Part shown: positions 36,801 to 49,515 of the stretch, one piece after another
Numbering within the stretch: position 1 is the stretch's first letter
Layout: each line of letters opens with the position of its first letter
From: Cyanoderma ruficeps
Taxonomy: Eukaryota; Chordata; Aves; Passeriformes; Timaliidae
DNA: 64,000 nucleotides
NCBI GenBank assembly: GCA_008694505.1
Contig: VZDJ01000090.1
Coordinates: 5,821,521-5,885,520, forward strand
Direction of reading: 5' to 3'
Translations under genes and position numbers: made by a program
The notes under the pieces: model-generated
What the model was told of the DNA's origin: nothing
What the model saw: only the letters and a program-made list of their open reading frames with translations
Databases searched by the model: none

Positions 36801-39800
36801 ACATGGAGGGCAGCTCATGTACAGTGGCCTTCCAATGAAGTTAGATAGATAACCAAGGTTGGATTGATCTGAAGGTGGAAATTGTCAGTCTGAGGTGAAA
36901 ATGGTTCCTCATACTGGGATCCGTTGTGTGAGTGCCAGATCTCTGCCTGGCTGTGAGTTACTGCACAGCTTTTCTTTCTGTGTTTTGTTTAAAATTTACC
37001 CCAAAGTGTTTGTAGTGTAATAGTGATTTTTCTTTTTTGCATTAACACAAGTGTAAGCTATGTGTTGGATTTATGAAATAAGGATTTTACAGGCATGAAG
37101 CACATCCATCTGTGTTACATAAACATAGATACATTTTGGTTTCTTTTTCCTTTTCTTCCCTTGTTTATGCTGCACAAAGAACTTATTAAACCCGCTACAG
37201 TTATGGCGTTGTTGGCTTTAATCTGCACAAGATTTTTAAACCTTTTCTCACATTATAACATATTTAACTGCTGCTTTAATGGCAATGAGGAATTCTGTGG
37301 CTGCATGCAGAAGAATATGAAAGGTATAGTGGCTTTCCTGTGAGAGGAATATGAGAATATTCACTGACAGAGGAGCTATGAAGAGCAACTCTCCCAAGCC
37401 GTGTCTTTGATAATGCTGTCAGATTTTCCACTTCCATGGGCACAGCTGGGCACGTGGTGACAGGGTGGGAAATTCCACAGTAGCTGGAGGGAAAGTGCAC
37501 TGGGTGCTGGCCTGGCTGGCAGTGTTGGAAGTCAGGAGTTGGAGCTGGAAAGAAAAGAGGGATGGCTTTCTACAGCTTTGAGACAGTAAGGGGGAAAAAA
37601 GCCCCAAACCACCAGTTTGGAATGTAAGGAAAGAGTCTTTGAAAGATTTTTCCTTTCCAGACTTATGTGCTTCAGAGGCTGAATTTGATCTTGAGATTCA
37701 GGTTCTTAAAATACCTGTACTGTCTTCTAAGACATTTGCTCCTCTCTCTCCAACTAAAGATTCGTTCTTCTGCAAATTTGCAGCTTACTTATGTATCTGT
37801 TGAAAGCTTTGGAGGTTTGTTTGCTTATTTATTGGATTTTCTCTATCACTGGTACCTCACCTAGGCTTTTTGTGGTTTGGGTTTGTTGTTCTGGTGTTTG
37901 GGTTTTTTTTAGGGAGAAGGGTGGTTTGATGGTTTGTTTTTTTATTTTTTTGGTGATCCAAGTATTTGCCCAATATTAGGCAACTGAATGTGGAAACTCT
38001 GAATGGTAAAGAAGTGATGCAGGTCTTACCCTGGTGGGCACTGAAGTCCAAGGTCTGTTTGGATGCAGTTTCAGCCACACCTGGTTTTGTTGGGGTCAGT
38101 CATGGATGTTTCTCCGACTTACACCAGTGTATTAGCTAGACTTCAAGATGATCGAGTTGATTGCATCTAAAGAGGCAAGGAATTGAAAAGGTTGTGAGCA
38201 AGCAAGAGAGGAGACAGCAATTTCCTCATTTTGTAGTGCTCCAAGTACTAGGGATTGTTTCTCTTGTACACATCCTGTTTTATATGTTGCTTGAAATTGA
38301 AAAGTAGATCACCGTATGTTTTGCTTTCTGTTTTGAGCATTATGTGCTGTTCTTCATAACTTTTAGGATTTCTTCTTAAGAATGGTTTACTGAATACTTG
38401 AGTTTGATAATCTTTGGGACTCTATCTAAAAGATTACCTTCTTAAATTATCATATAGATTGTTTGCTACGTCAGATTGCCTTGACTTTTAGCTACTGTTT
38501 TGTCTTAGTGCTCGGAAGGAATGGTCTCTCTTCTCATTCTTTGTATCACTTGTTTCATAGAGCTGTTCCCTGGCCTACCTTTTTAATGTTTTCTAATTTC
38601 TCTGTTGAAAACTTGGGAATGCTGGATAATTCCCTAATTAGGCAGACAGCTGAAATAATGGACCCCAAAATGTAGGCTGTTAATTATTTTTCAGTGCAAC
38701 AGCAATGTAATGTGTGACAATGGAGCTTTTTGCTAACAAGTGAAATAATTTTGGACATGCTGAAGACTAGAGTGATTAGCACTTAAATAACACCACACTT
38801 CTGAGGGTAGCAGAGCACTTCATAGCATTTAATGAAGGAGGCCTTCCTTACATACCCAAAGGATGTCTCTAACTCTGCTCACAGGGAAGAGAGGAAACTG
38901 GTTTGGGGAGAGGTGAGGGACAAGGCAAAGTTATAATTTGTGGCTCTACGGTCTGATGATAGTAAAACGTAGACCCAAAGACTCCATTTTAGTTCTTTTC
39001 ATGAACCCTTAGAGGGACCCATTCCCAGCAGGGCATTTCTGCAGCAGCTGCTGCCTTACTGGGCTTGACACAACCTGACAGAATGGTGGCTGGGGGGAAA
39101 GAACGCTTCTGCAGGTTCATGCCATGGCTAAAGAGGGAAGGGAGAATACAAACACTTGGTAAAACCATAAGTGGAGAGCTGGTTATGGACACAGACGTTG
39201 GGGGAATGCAAGAGTCAGGAAGAAAGTAAATGAGCTGGTGTGTATGTGAGGGGGAGAATCAGTGCATGTGTGAGCCCAAGAATGGGAAAAGGAGAGAGAG
39301 GTGTGGAATACAATCACATCTGCTTTCAGCTACTCGAACACAGAAACTCATTTGGTTTCCTGTGTAATCTGTGCACTGAAAACCCAAGTATTTTGTTGCT
39401 AGTGCTCAGCTTTGAGAAACCAAGTTCTCTACCTGCATTTTGGAGCACCTTTGAACTAGACCCATGTAATGAATATCACCATGGTGTGGCCCACCAGAAT
39501 TATTTTAGGGTAATGGTCAACTTGAACTTGTTAGCCTTTATGTGGAAAGGGTTGAGGCCATTGGCTCGTGATTGCTCTGAGTAATTGTTTCAGCATTTTA
39601 AGAGTACCATACTGTGAACATCTTCTCTGTGTGCTCAGCCTGTCCATGAGAAAACGATATCAGAGTCAGTCTTAAATTCCTTTATAAATAGCTATAGCTG
39701 GTTTGCTGTGACGTTTTTCCTCAGTATAAATATGAACTTTAAGTTGTATCAAGTCTTAATGTGTTGGAGTTTTCTTTCTAGTTTGGCTTCAGCAGTATTT

Positions 39801-42782
39801 TTAAATCCATGAACTAAGGATTTGTTTCTAAATTTTAAGAAAAACCTCCCTAACCGTAGAAATACAGGACTAAATTTGCTTTCTGGGCATTAACATAGCC
39901 TTAAAGCAAGCAAAGTGGGCATGAAGGGTGATATCTGTGCTTGACTCTTAGGATTGATTTTGGTGTATTAGGCAAGCTCCCTTTTAAATTCAATATTCTG
40001 ATCTTACGAATAGCCAGGGAGGAAGGCAGATACCCGCGGACACATATATGTGTGTGTGACGTTTAAAAATTGTATTCCTCGAGAAAATACCATCACTGTT
40101 ACAGTTTATTCACTGCTGAAGCATACACAGAGCTGAAAAAGGTCTGTGCTGATTAATGAGACAATTATACACATTAATACCAGATTAATCAGACCTCATA
40201 CTTTTAAGACAACAACATAAAGACACAAATACAGTTTTGAAAAGAATTATCCTATCTGTTGTCCCTGGCTGGCCTGGCTGAGATCTACATAATGATGGTT
40301 GGACTTCACAGTGCTAAAGCACTGTCACTCAAGTCTCACACATTGCTAATTAGTAAAATGAAACACCAATAATCTGAAAGACTTAACCAAGCCCGTGAAG
40401 CAGTTTTCTGTTGGCAGATGATACAGGAATGCCACCATTCAGACCCATGCTGTGGGTTCTAAGCTATTTATGTCCTGGATCCTGAGTAGATGCAACGAAA
40501 AGTCTGTCCTTGGGATACATATTTTGTAGCAGCCTGGATACACTCTCCTGCCTTTTTTTGAAAACTATGACTCTCATGCAGTTGTATCTGACCCCGACAT
40601 CAAATGCTACTAATGTGAAATAATGAAAGTTTTAGGAGAGGTGATCAGGGGTTTGGGTATGAGCAAACAAACATACACTGAAGTCCCACTACTGCAACCA
40701 GCCAGCAGAAGGGTACCTCTGAAAGCTCACACATTTGCTACATAAAACACATTTTCAGGCAGAATAAGGTTTCTTTAATTATTCCTGCCATGGAAGGTTG
40801 TCCTTGGCCTAGTTTCATGTTGTCTCTGCAATGTGAAATGTGTTAGCCTTGAGCATGTAGCATTTGGAGCTGTGTTTGAAGGCAGTCTCATTTAAGCTCA
40901 AGAACTCTAGTGTTTCTCGTTTCAGGGAGTCTTGTGCACAACAGCGTTGTGTCTAGTTGTGGCTATCAGGATGTACCACCATTCTTCAGGGCTGGCTTTA
41001 GCACGTCCCTATGGCTCCTCACTGGCCCTTGAGAGGCCTTTTGGCTGTGTGTTTTTAATATTTCTGGTTTTTCCAGTCTTACTGCAGTTTTCTTTTTAAA
41101 CAGTAGGCAGAGCTGACTCGTGCTGTTGACTCCATGACCTGCTTCTCATTTCAACCCCCACCTGCTTAAAAAGTTTAGTAGTTGGCAGAATGTCTTCTGG
41201 GACTGATGTCTGAGCAATGAACCATTGAAAAGCAAAATTAAATATAAAACTCCTTTTGTGTCAGGAGCTCTGGATCTGCAAGTGAACACCTGCTCTGCTG
41301 ATCACTGAACCTAGGGAAGGGAAGAAAGAGGAGGAATCTCTTGAGTAGAAAAATGGCCTACTGCAATTCAAACCTCCATCTTTCTTGCTGTATTAGCTAA
41401 TAAGAGTAAAAGTGAAAAAAAAGCTCTTTTTTTGTTGTTGTTGTTCTTCATATGAAATACATTGAAATGTCAGGAAGAAACTAAGTAGTTCAGTGAGGAA
41501 TGAATGGTGCAGGCTATGGATTTTTGTTTTGGTTTTATCATCAACTCACTGTGTGACTTTGATCACGTGTCTCAGTTTTACCCTGTATTAAGCGAAGCCT
41601 GGGAAAATACGCAGTGTGGTTTTTGATGTTACACTTTATTTATATGGATTCCCAGGGACCCCGCAGTGCTTTAGTGACTGTCCCCCTATTATGGCAGTGC
41701 CACATAGGCTTCAACAACTTAGAGTTGAGCTAAACTCTGACAGGTAGAAACTTCATTATGCTGACTTTCCCCACAGCTAGCTTCTCCCATCAAAAAGCAA
41801 GCCTCGCTTTAAGCCTCAATGTAACAGAAGTAACAGCACATTTCTGGTTATCTGAAGAGGCTCAAATATAGCGGAATGAATTTATTAATGATGTATTCCC
41901 TCACAGCAAACAGATTTGTGCTCTCCCATAATTAAGCACTACAGAAATAGTACTTGTCACCTTCCCTTTAGAGAAAGTGAAAATAACCACCGTACAATGT
42001 TAGGCAGTTTTCTCCAAAAATAAAGTTTTATTGTTGAATCCTTGCAAGTCTTATATTAACAAAAACATATGTTTTATTTTCTTGGATGTTAATACAGTTT
42101 TTTGTTTGCATATAAATGTTCTTTTGGAGTGTTTATACCACTCTGAAGGAAGAACATTGTTCACACATGAAAATCTGTAAATGAAACCAACTTAAAACAA
42201 AAGTAAAGCTAGCACATCTGTTTTAGTATCTCAGAGAATAAACCAGATGTGTGTATATATAATATATACATGCTAGTAGTAGATGTTAAATTAGATTTTA
42301 AGAATTTGTTCCAGCTTAATAGCCTAAAATGTTATTAGTAACATAGATAAGGAAATTACTTAATGAAAAATATATGATTTTTAACCTGACAGTGTCCCTC
42401 TTAATTAAGTTATGAGATCCTTAGATGAATGATGTTGTAACAGTGCAGTGTGTAGCTTCTATTATTTATAAGACAATGCCAAAGAGCTAGCTCAAACCGA
42501 TTAAAGCAAGGAAAATCTCATTGAAACTTGCCATTCTGTGCAAGTGAACGCTGAATCTTTCTAGAGAATTCATGTAGCTTTAGCATCTCAAGCACAGTAC
42601 CCAGCTAGATCTTCCTGATGCAGGAATTGCACTTTAGGGGAAAATAACAATAATAATATCAAATTAATCAAAAGCAAGATCTTGGAAGGTTCCGAAATGT
42701 GGGGGGGAAAACAAATAAATAAGAATTCCAAGTGTTTGAGTTGTGGTGGTAGATGAAATTTAAGTTAGAAATCTGGGTCTCC
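33837..42782. other. Unique non-coding DNA, no gene seen
   Basis: AT-rich unique sequence with no supported gene or recognisable transposon. Frames reach about 115 codons (plus, 39240-39584) without domain or splice support. A G/T-rich stretch runs from about 37865 to 37955. It includes the TAAT-rich candidate element at 40060-40250. Confidence 0.55.
40060..40250. promoter_or_regulatory. Candidate homeodomain-bound element
   Basis: Two perfect TGATTAAT words, a PBX-HOX type composite, occur in inverted orientation at 40150-40157 (+) and 40184-40191 (reading ATTAATCA on +). Two more TAAT/ATTA cores lie between them at 40164-40167 and 40175-40178. Core centres step by about 10, 11 and 11 bp, roughly one helical turn. 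The surrounding text is non-repetitive. Function is inferred from motif arrangement alone. Confidence 0.25.
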
Positions 42783-43180
42783 TCACCTTCCTCCCAGAGT
42801 CAGCCCTGCGGGTGCAGCAGAGGTTTCAGCCCCGGGCTGTGCTGAGGCCGTGGGCGCTCTGAGCTGCCGGCGGCCGCGGGGCTGGCCAGGGAGGAGGACA
42901 GTGAGGAGGAGGATGGTGTGCCATGCTCGGCGGGGCTGTGGAGGACAATGAGGAGGAGGAGGAGGATGGGGTGCCATGCTCGGCGGGGCTGTGGAGGACA
43001 ATGAGGAGGAGGAGGAGGAGGAGGATGGTGTGCCATGCTCGGCGGGGCTGTGCTGGCACCGGGCACCGCTGAATCATTTCCGTCCCTCTCGCTGCCACGA
43101 GCACCGGGGAGGCCAAGATGAGCCTCAGCTCACCCAGGTCCCAGCTGCAAGCCCGGCCCAGCCCAGCTGAGCTGTAAAAC
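42783..43180. other. Isolated CpG- and GC-rich patch
   Basis: The only clearly CpG-rich stretch in the window, flanked by AT-rich DNA. It includes GCGGCCGC (42870-42877) and the minisatellite at 42894-43052. Three minus-strand and one plus-strand open frames cross it; all are driven by the repeat. It could be a small CpG island, a recombination-associated GC patch or only minisatellite turnover. No first exon is recognisable beside it. Confidence 0.6.
42894..43052. repeat. Three-copy minisatellite with stepwise GAG expansion
   Basis: Tandem units at 42894-42940 (47 bp), 42941-42993 (53 bp) and 42994-43052 (59 bp) share GTGCCATGCTCGGCGGGGCT. They differ mainly in an internal GAG run of 3, 5 and 7 triplets, so each copy is exactly 6 bp longer than the last. 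Every unit length is 2 modulo 3, so a reading frame changes at each unit; this explains near-identical Pro/His/Leu-rich peptides in all minus-strand frames. It is probably length-polymorphic. Confidence 0.93.
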
Positions 43181-44578
43181 AGCAGGATCCCTGAGAGTTT
43201 GTGATCTCCGACTTGCGAATTGCTTTTGGAGGTCCCGTACCCCGTATCTTCCTTTGTGGAATGTGTTTTTTTATGGTTCTCGCTGTATAGAAATTAGGAA
43301 TGGTGCCTGGCTCTGAAGGCAGGAAGGCTAGTTGCTCTTGATGTAAGAGTTTTTAAAAGAATAAATATTGTTTTTCTTGGTGGCTAATTTTTCATTAGTG
43401 ATTCTTTTTTTTTTTTACCTCTGCCCAGTTATTTTGTCAGTTAGATACTTTAGTAATTAAATTATCTACAATTTAAGCAAATAAATAGTAAGAAATCCCA
43501 GAGATATTGAAATCATTGAAGTATTTTCTTTCTTGGTCCCTGATTTTATCCTAAATATCAAAATCTTTGAAGTGTCATTGATTAATGATTCTTACTTTCT
43601 CTTTCCTGTTCTTACCGCTCTTGAAGGCTGTAAAAATCATAAATTATGTGGAATTTCAATCAAACTGAATGCAGCACGAGCAGGTTATGGAGAAGAACTT
43701 GTAACATACATGCAACTTTTTTCGTAGTCTGACTTCAGAAAAATCCGTAGCAAATAATGAAGTAGGTAATTTTAAAGGCTTGATTCTGGGAATATTGTTG
43801 AAGCAGTCAAAATATGAAAGTGCTAAGCAGATCTTTAAGAAAAGACGTCTAATATCTTAACATGATTATAATTTTAAGCTAGTTTTCCATAGTAGTTCAA
43901 GCTCTAACCCCTAGAACTGGTAGACTGTAATCATGTCTTATACTGATCATGCTTGACATGGAAAATGAACGTATGCAAGGCTTAGATTAACCATGCACCA
44001 CAGATGTATTCAATGAGCCTGTTTCCTGTTTTGCTTTATAAGCCCCCCCAATCCAATCCTTTAGAGACATTTTTATCTGCTAATAAGCATAATTGCAGTC
44101 ATTCCTGCTGTCATTTATAAAATTATAAGACACTTATTTAGTCAGTTGTGGTGTTTAAGGCTGTTAAGTTTCCCTGACCAGAATTGAAGCTCTGCTGGCG
44201 AATGTTTCTCTAAGACTTCAGTGGTACACACCTGGTCTCCTGGTTCTCTCTCCAACAGATCATTACTCTGTGATGAGCCATTTACCATGTAGAGGTTTGT
44301 ACCAGAGACACAGAAAGTTCTGGTTCTCCCCTCTATCTGCTTTTATACCATTTGTGGTTGCATAGTGATGATCTAGTTTTTCCCTGAGTCTTGCAGACTG
44401 TGGATATAGACCTTAAAGCCTGGAAGTTTTCAGCAGTGTCCTTCTCTGTGAGCAGAAATGCAGATCCAAGGGGGTTCAAGCAGAGAAATGAGGTGTGTGA
44501 TGTCTTGCAGGTTGGGTGAGACCATTTCAGAGGAGTGGAAATCTGCTGAGGAGGCTGCCATAAATGTCATATCTGATC
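43181..44578. other. Unique non-coding DNA, no gene seen
   Basis: AT-rich unique sequence with a T-run at 43405-43416. A 64-codon plus-strand frame at 43533-43727 has a pyrimidine-rich tract before its second half, but I find no good donor site and no recognisable protein. Confidence 0.5.
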
Positions 44579-44785
44579 ACAGAAACATAGAATTGTTTGG
44601 ACTGAAATTAAGATCATCTAGTTCCAGACCACCTTCCATGGACAAGGACACTTTCCAGTAGACCAGGGTGCTCAAAACCACATTCTCCAGGGAAAACAGA
44701 CCTTGCAGCCCTTCTGCTGCTCATGGTAGCTTCTTATGCTACATCTAACGTCAGCCTTCATTTCTCCTGTAAACCATTTCAAAAC
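44579..44785 (-). mobile_element. CR1 LINE 3' fragment, minus strand
   Basis: Begins with ACATAGAATTGTTTGGACTG and AAGATCATCTAGTTCCAGAC, the inverted CR1 3' terminus. It then has 'agaccagggtgctcaaaacc' and, after a degraded stretch, 'tctcctgtaaaccatttc' in the order expected for inverted CR1. It is 5'-truncated and moderately diverged. The right limit is approximate. Confidence 0.88.
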
Positions 44786-47700
44786 TGTTATTTTTTGGGT
44801 TTTTTTCCTTCTGCCGTATTTATAAACTGCAGATAATGAAAACAATTTGATGGATTCACATGGAGACTGGAATTTCTGCATTTATTCTGATGTTACATAT
44901 GAAGTGACTGACAGGCTCAGTTCCCTGTTTCAAGAGTTGAGCATATCTTTTCAAATCAATAGGAATGTTGCCATTGACTTGAATTTGAATTGTTGAAAGG
45001 ACTCTTGTTTTGAGGGAAGATATCGAAAAGTGTCAGAACAAGCACATCTGTTAGCCAGACATCACTTCAAAATCCTGAATTTAGTAGAAAGTTTTAAAGG
45101 CTTTGTGGGAAATAATGGTCTGCTTAGGGGAACTGAAGAGTATACAGATTAATCATCTAGACAGAAGTTGGTGAGTTTAGGGACTCTTCAGTATAGAAAT
45201 GCTGGAATCATGAGCTAAACATTACGGTACATCACTTGGTTCTACTAAAAAGGTATATCATCCTTTTAACTTGTGAAATCCTACTGTCTAAAGGTATGTC
45301 CAAGTAAAATAGTTCAGGCAGGGGCAACATCAGCAAAAACTGTGACTGTTACTAATTTCACCCTCACTGGTATTTGTTCCGTGCAATTGCTGTTTATTCT
45401 TCCTAATTCACAGTATAGATGATTTTATTTTTTTGTTGTTGTTGTTTATCCACATGAATAGACAAGCTCATGAAATGGTCTCAAGCAGCAAATGGCTTTG
45501 GAAGTCAGACAAAGTGAACTAATCTCCAGTTTATAAACGTGTGGGGATGCTGAAAGAACAAATGCTTCAGCAAGCAACTTTAAAGAGGAATTGGGATGTG
45601 GAGTTTCTGAAGGAAAGGAATTGGAGGTGACAGAGCACAATACAGCCTGAGCACAATGACACACTGAGTAGAGAAATTTAATTACATAAAGAGGGATAAT
45701 AGATGAATCAACTAGAAAAACAGACACCAGAGAGACCAGGGAGAAAAGAAAAAGAAAAGAACCATCTGACTGTAGAAAAACAAAATAGAGAACTTTGCAG
45801 TATCTTACTAGCCAGCCTGTGAAACCAAAGAGGGTATATGAAATTTTTAAAAACTCATTTGTTTCTTAGACAGCCAGGGAAAGGACACTGAAAGGGAAGA
45901 AGGGACTCTGCCTTCATTTGGCTCAGACTGCTTCAAAGGTCTGCCTGTGTGATAAATAAAGCAAAGCCCTTTGTGACCTCTGGGTGAAAGTCACGATAGT
46001 AAGGCAAAAAAAAATCTTTCAGAGGCCAAGTCCAGCAATCCTCACCGCTGATTCAGGCAAAACTGCCATTGTTTCACACATGAGTGTCTGGACAACAGAG
46101 GATACAGGGGCACTGAGCCAACTGTTTTTTGGGGTTTTTTTCTTTTCTCCTTTTTTTTTTTTTAATTTATTGTAGAGAAAAAAAAAAAAAAAAAGCTGAA
46201 CGGCTTTTCAGCGTGGAGAAAACTGTGAGAAAGGGCAGGGGCCACCCAGTTGTGGTGCCCTGTCAAGGCTGAACAGATCCTCCATTACTTTCTTTCCACC
46301 TGCCCCCAGTCTGCTTTATGCCTTGCATCATTCATTAGCAAGATCTGGTCTCCTTTCAGACCAAAAGAAGAACTTTGCAGAAAGTTATGGGCAAACAGTC
46401 TGAATGGAAACTGCTCTGCAAACTTAATTATAGCATTTGCAGTTAAATGCAAACTAGTAGCAAAGCAGAGGGAACAACTGAGCCTTCAGCAGAGAGAGGC
46501 CAGGTATAAATGCTTTGATAGTTAGATGGATCCAAATTTGAATTGGACACCTTTTTAGCATCTTAAAAGAAACCGTCTCACCTGTGGTTCAGGATGTATC
46601 CTTTTTTTCTCTCTCTCTTCCCCTGCCCCCCATGCCTGTGTGTACAATAAAATCATAGTCAAAGCAAAGCAAGCAGCTCTGGTTCTCCTGAGGGCTGCGT
46701 TGAAATCAGTGAAGCATCTTGGTGATCTGTTGTTCTTAAGTGTTCACACTGAGTCACTTCCTCAGCATCTTCTTCTTGCAGCTCAGGGTAGAATTTCATC
46801 TCAGGTTTCAGTGATCTTTTACCCAGGCACAATTCCAACAACTTTAGAAGAGTTGCTTTTGACTTACAGCATTGTAACAAAGAGCAGAATCTGGGCTTCA
46901 ATAAGGACTTCAGCATTTGGCCACAGTCCCACGAAGGCCTTTATTAATTTATTTATTTATTAAAATGGACAATTGCATCGACTTTAATAACCCTTACCTC
47001 AAAGTTCACTTGAAAGAAAACTAATAAGACTTTTTACTGAGAGAAGAAAAAAAAAAAAGTTTAGCTATGGTCAGCCAGGGTGGGAAATTCCATTGTGGCT
47101 GCAAGCCCATGGCAGGTAGAGTGGAATTTAATGAAGGAAACTGCTGTGTTTTTGTGTCTTTCTGTATGTTTTTCCTTTAAAACCAAGAGCTGGGCAGGCT
47201 TCCCATTTGACCTGATGTGACCCAAGCAAATTGCTTCTTATATAAAAACAACTGCAGACTTGGAGAATGTGAAAATGCACTGTATCCTTTTTCCAACTCA
47301 GGGAAAATGAAAGCCTGAGAAACAGGACAGCCCTGTCAATACTCGTTGAGCAAAACTATCACTCAAGCCCTATAAAGAGAGATTAGATCAGGCTTCCTTA
47401 TGCCAGAGGGATTCATTATAAGTTAGATCTCTTTAGGTGTTTTTTTTTTAAGCAGACACACTTACCGTCAGTGAGAGAAAAATCTATTTTTCAGAAATTT
47501 TTTTTTTGTGTGTGAAGGGAGGAAGAAAAAAAAACTCTGACAAAGGAGGAGTAAGGGGGAGCGAGGGGAAGAAAAAGGCTCTAACTAACACGCCCAAACG
47601 AAAAGAAAAAAATTGATAATTGTTAAAATTTGGGCAAAAAGCCCAACTTTTAGCCTTTGCTGTAACTTGGGAGAGCACAGGCGCAGGGATTCAGGGTGTG

Positions 47701-49329
47701 TCTACTGATATTGTATTCAGATGTGTTGCCTTGGCATGTGTACTGACGGATTTATTTAAAAAACAAAGAAAAAAAAAGGCATTGTGTGCTCGTGAAATGA
47801 CTTCATAAAATCCTTCCCTTTATGAATTATTTTGATCGCAGGGCTTGTTGTTTAAATTTCTAAAGTACTGTGCTTTTTTTTTTTTAATTGCCTTCTTTTC
47901 AGAACTGTCTGTTCTCAAGTTGGCACCTTCCGCATAGCAGCATGCGGAGATTAAAGGAGAGGGGAGGGAGGGGAGGTGTGGAGGCTTTCATCAGACCAAG
48001 GGGGTGACGTGGTGCATAAGCAACCTCACATCTTCTGTTGGTCACCCCTGAAAGGAATCCTGAGCTCTGAGCCACTCTTCTCCCTCACAGGCATGTCTCA
48101 TCTGCATCACCCACTCCAAGGAGACACAAGCAAACACTTGGACCGTCACATGCTGCCATGTTAGAGGAGTCAGGATAGACTTCTGTTTGCTCTGTCTTGC
48201 TTAAAATGGAGGTGAACAGCTTCCTACTCAGGAAAGCAAGATATGTTAATACTTTCCAGGTTCAGTGAGGCCTATTTTTCCAAAACAGAGGGTTTGCTTG
48301 TGCTCCATGGGTTTCTGACTGTTGCTGGAGGTTTTTTCCTGCCATGGCTCAGGAGTGCAGATGACAGACACTGTGAGCGCTCCCAGCACCATGTAGAAGG
48401 AAAGTCCTCATTGTTTTGTTCCAGATATGGTGTTAAGGATCTGCAAAGTCAGTGTTAATTGCTTCCAAAAGATCAACATTCACCATCATCATCATCCAGA
48501 TCCTGTATTTTTCTAGAAGCTATAATGGAATTTTCAGATGAGGCATGAAACTTACAGTTCAGGAAAGCAAGGGTTCACTTGCAATGTCTTCTTTTTGTTT
48601 TCTGGGGAACGTTCGCAAGATCCTTATTACATTTTTGTGTTACTCGATAGAGTCTGATGTAACATTGTATTTGTGACAGCCTTCCCAGGACTATTGCTGC
48701 TTATGTCAAGGAGGAGGTCAGAACAGTACTGACCTGAAAAGGGCTGTGACCTTTTTCTTGTAAGGTTGTATTTATAGCATTGGGATTTCCAAAGAAAGGT
48801 GGTATTTCTGCCCAGAATGGTGGTGTTTTCAGAAGGAGATACCCTGATTCATAGGCCTGGCACTGATTTGAGGTTAGAGTTAAGAGATTTATGTTACATG
48901 TATTGATTTTTTGGGTCTCTTCTCATTGCCCTGTCTGCTGAGCAAACAGATAACAGCTGCACATTTAAATGGGGAAAGAGACAGCAAATAGTGATTCAGG
49001 GTTCTAGATTGTGTCAAAAAAGATGCTGATTCCCATGGAAACAAAGGATGCTTGTTTGGTTGACTGGATGCAGTTTGAGAGGTTTGTCTCTGTCCTTAAT
49101 GGTAAGACCAGTTGTTACCCTGCATATCCAGCCCCCTGAGTCAGAAGACAGGGATGGTGGGAAGAATGAAGTCCCATAATCCAAGGAGAAATGTAGTTAG
49201 CAACCTACTACACCACTCAGACACACACAGGTCTGTCTGGAGCCAGGTGAAATTCACCCAAGCCTAGTGAGTGGAGGAACTGGCTGAAGTGTTCACCAAG
49301 CCACTTTCCATCCTGAGTCAGCAGTCCTG
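44786..49329. other. Unique non-coding DNA, no gene seen
   Basis: No supported gene. It contains a T-run/A-run pair (46151-46194), a (TTTA)n stretch near 46943-46962, and a small perfect hairpin TCCGCAT/ATGCGGA at 47929-47948 with a 6-base loop. Open frames reach about 107 codons (plus, 46640-46963) without domain or splice support. Confidence 0.55.
46151..46194. repeat. T13 - spacer - A17 inverted homopolymer pair
   Basis: Thirteen T (46151-46163), a 15-base spacer, then seventeen A (46178-46194). The two arms can pair. It may mark a poly-A tail of an old retroposed sequence, but no source gene is visible. Confidence 0.85.
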
Positions 49330-49515
49330 TCTGAGAGTGGTTTAGCATTGGGATGGGCTGCCCAGGGAAGTGGTGGAGTCACCATCCCTGGATGTATTTT
49401 AGAGACATGGATTTGACACTGGGGGTCATGGTTTAGTGGTGGGCTTGGCTGTTCTCGGTGAACAGTTGGACTCAATGATCTTGAGAGTCTTTTCCAACCT
49501 AAACGATTCTCTGAT
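49330..49515 (+). mobile_element. CR1 LINE 3' fragment, plus strand
   Basis: Contains GATGGGCTGCCCAGGGAAG, AGTGGTGGAGTCACCATCC, TTGGACTCAATGATCTTGAG and ends in AACGATTCTCTGAT, the CR1 3' terminus. It is 5'-truncated and better preserved than the other CR1 copies here, which suggests a younger insertion. The left limit is approximate. Confidence 0.93.

Noticed and set aside
42783..43116. Several Pro/His/Leu-rich minus-strand open frames of 72-96 codons
   Set aside because: They are translations of the 47/53/59-bp minisatellite and recur in each frame because the unit length is not a multiple of three.
43533..43727. Possible exon after a pyrimidine-rich stretch, 64 codons
   Set aside because: The acceptor is only moderate, there is no convincing donor before the stop, and no protein family is recognised.
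46178..46194. A-run as a possible processed-pseudogene tail
   Set aside because: No exon-joined or protein-like sequence precedes it on the plus strand.
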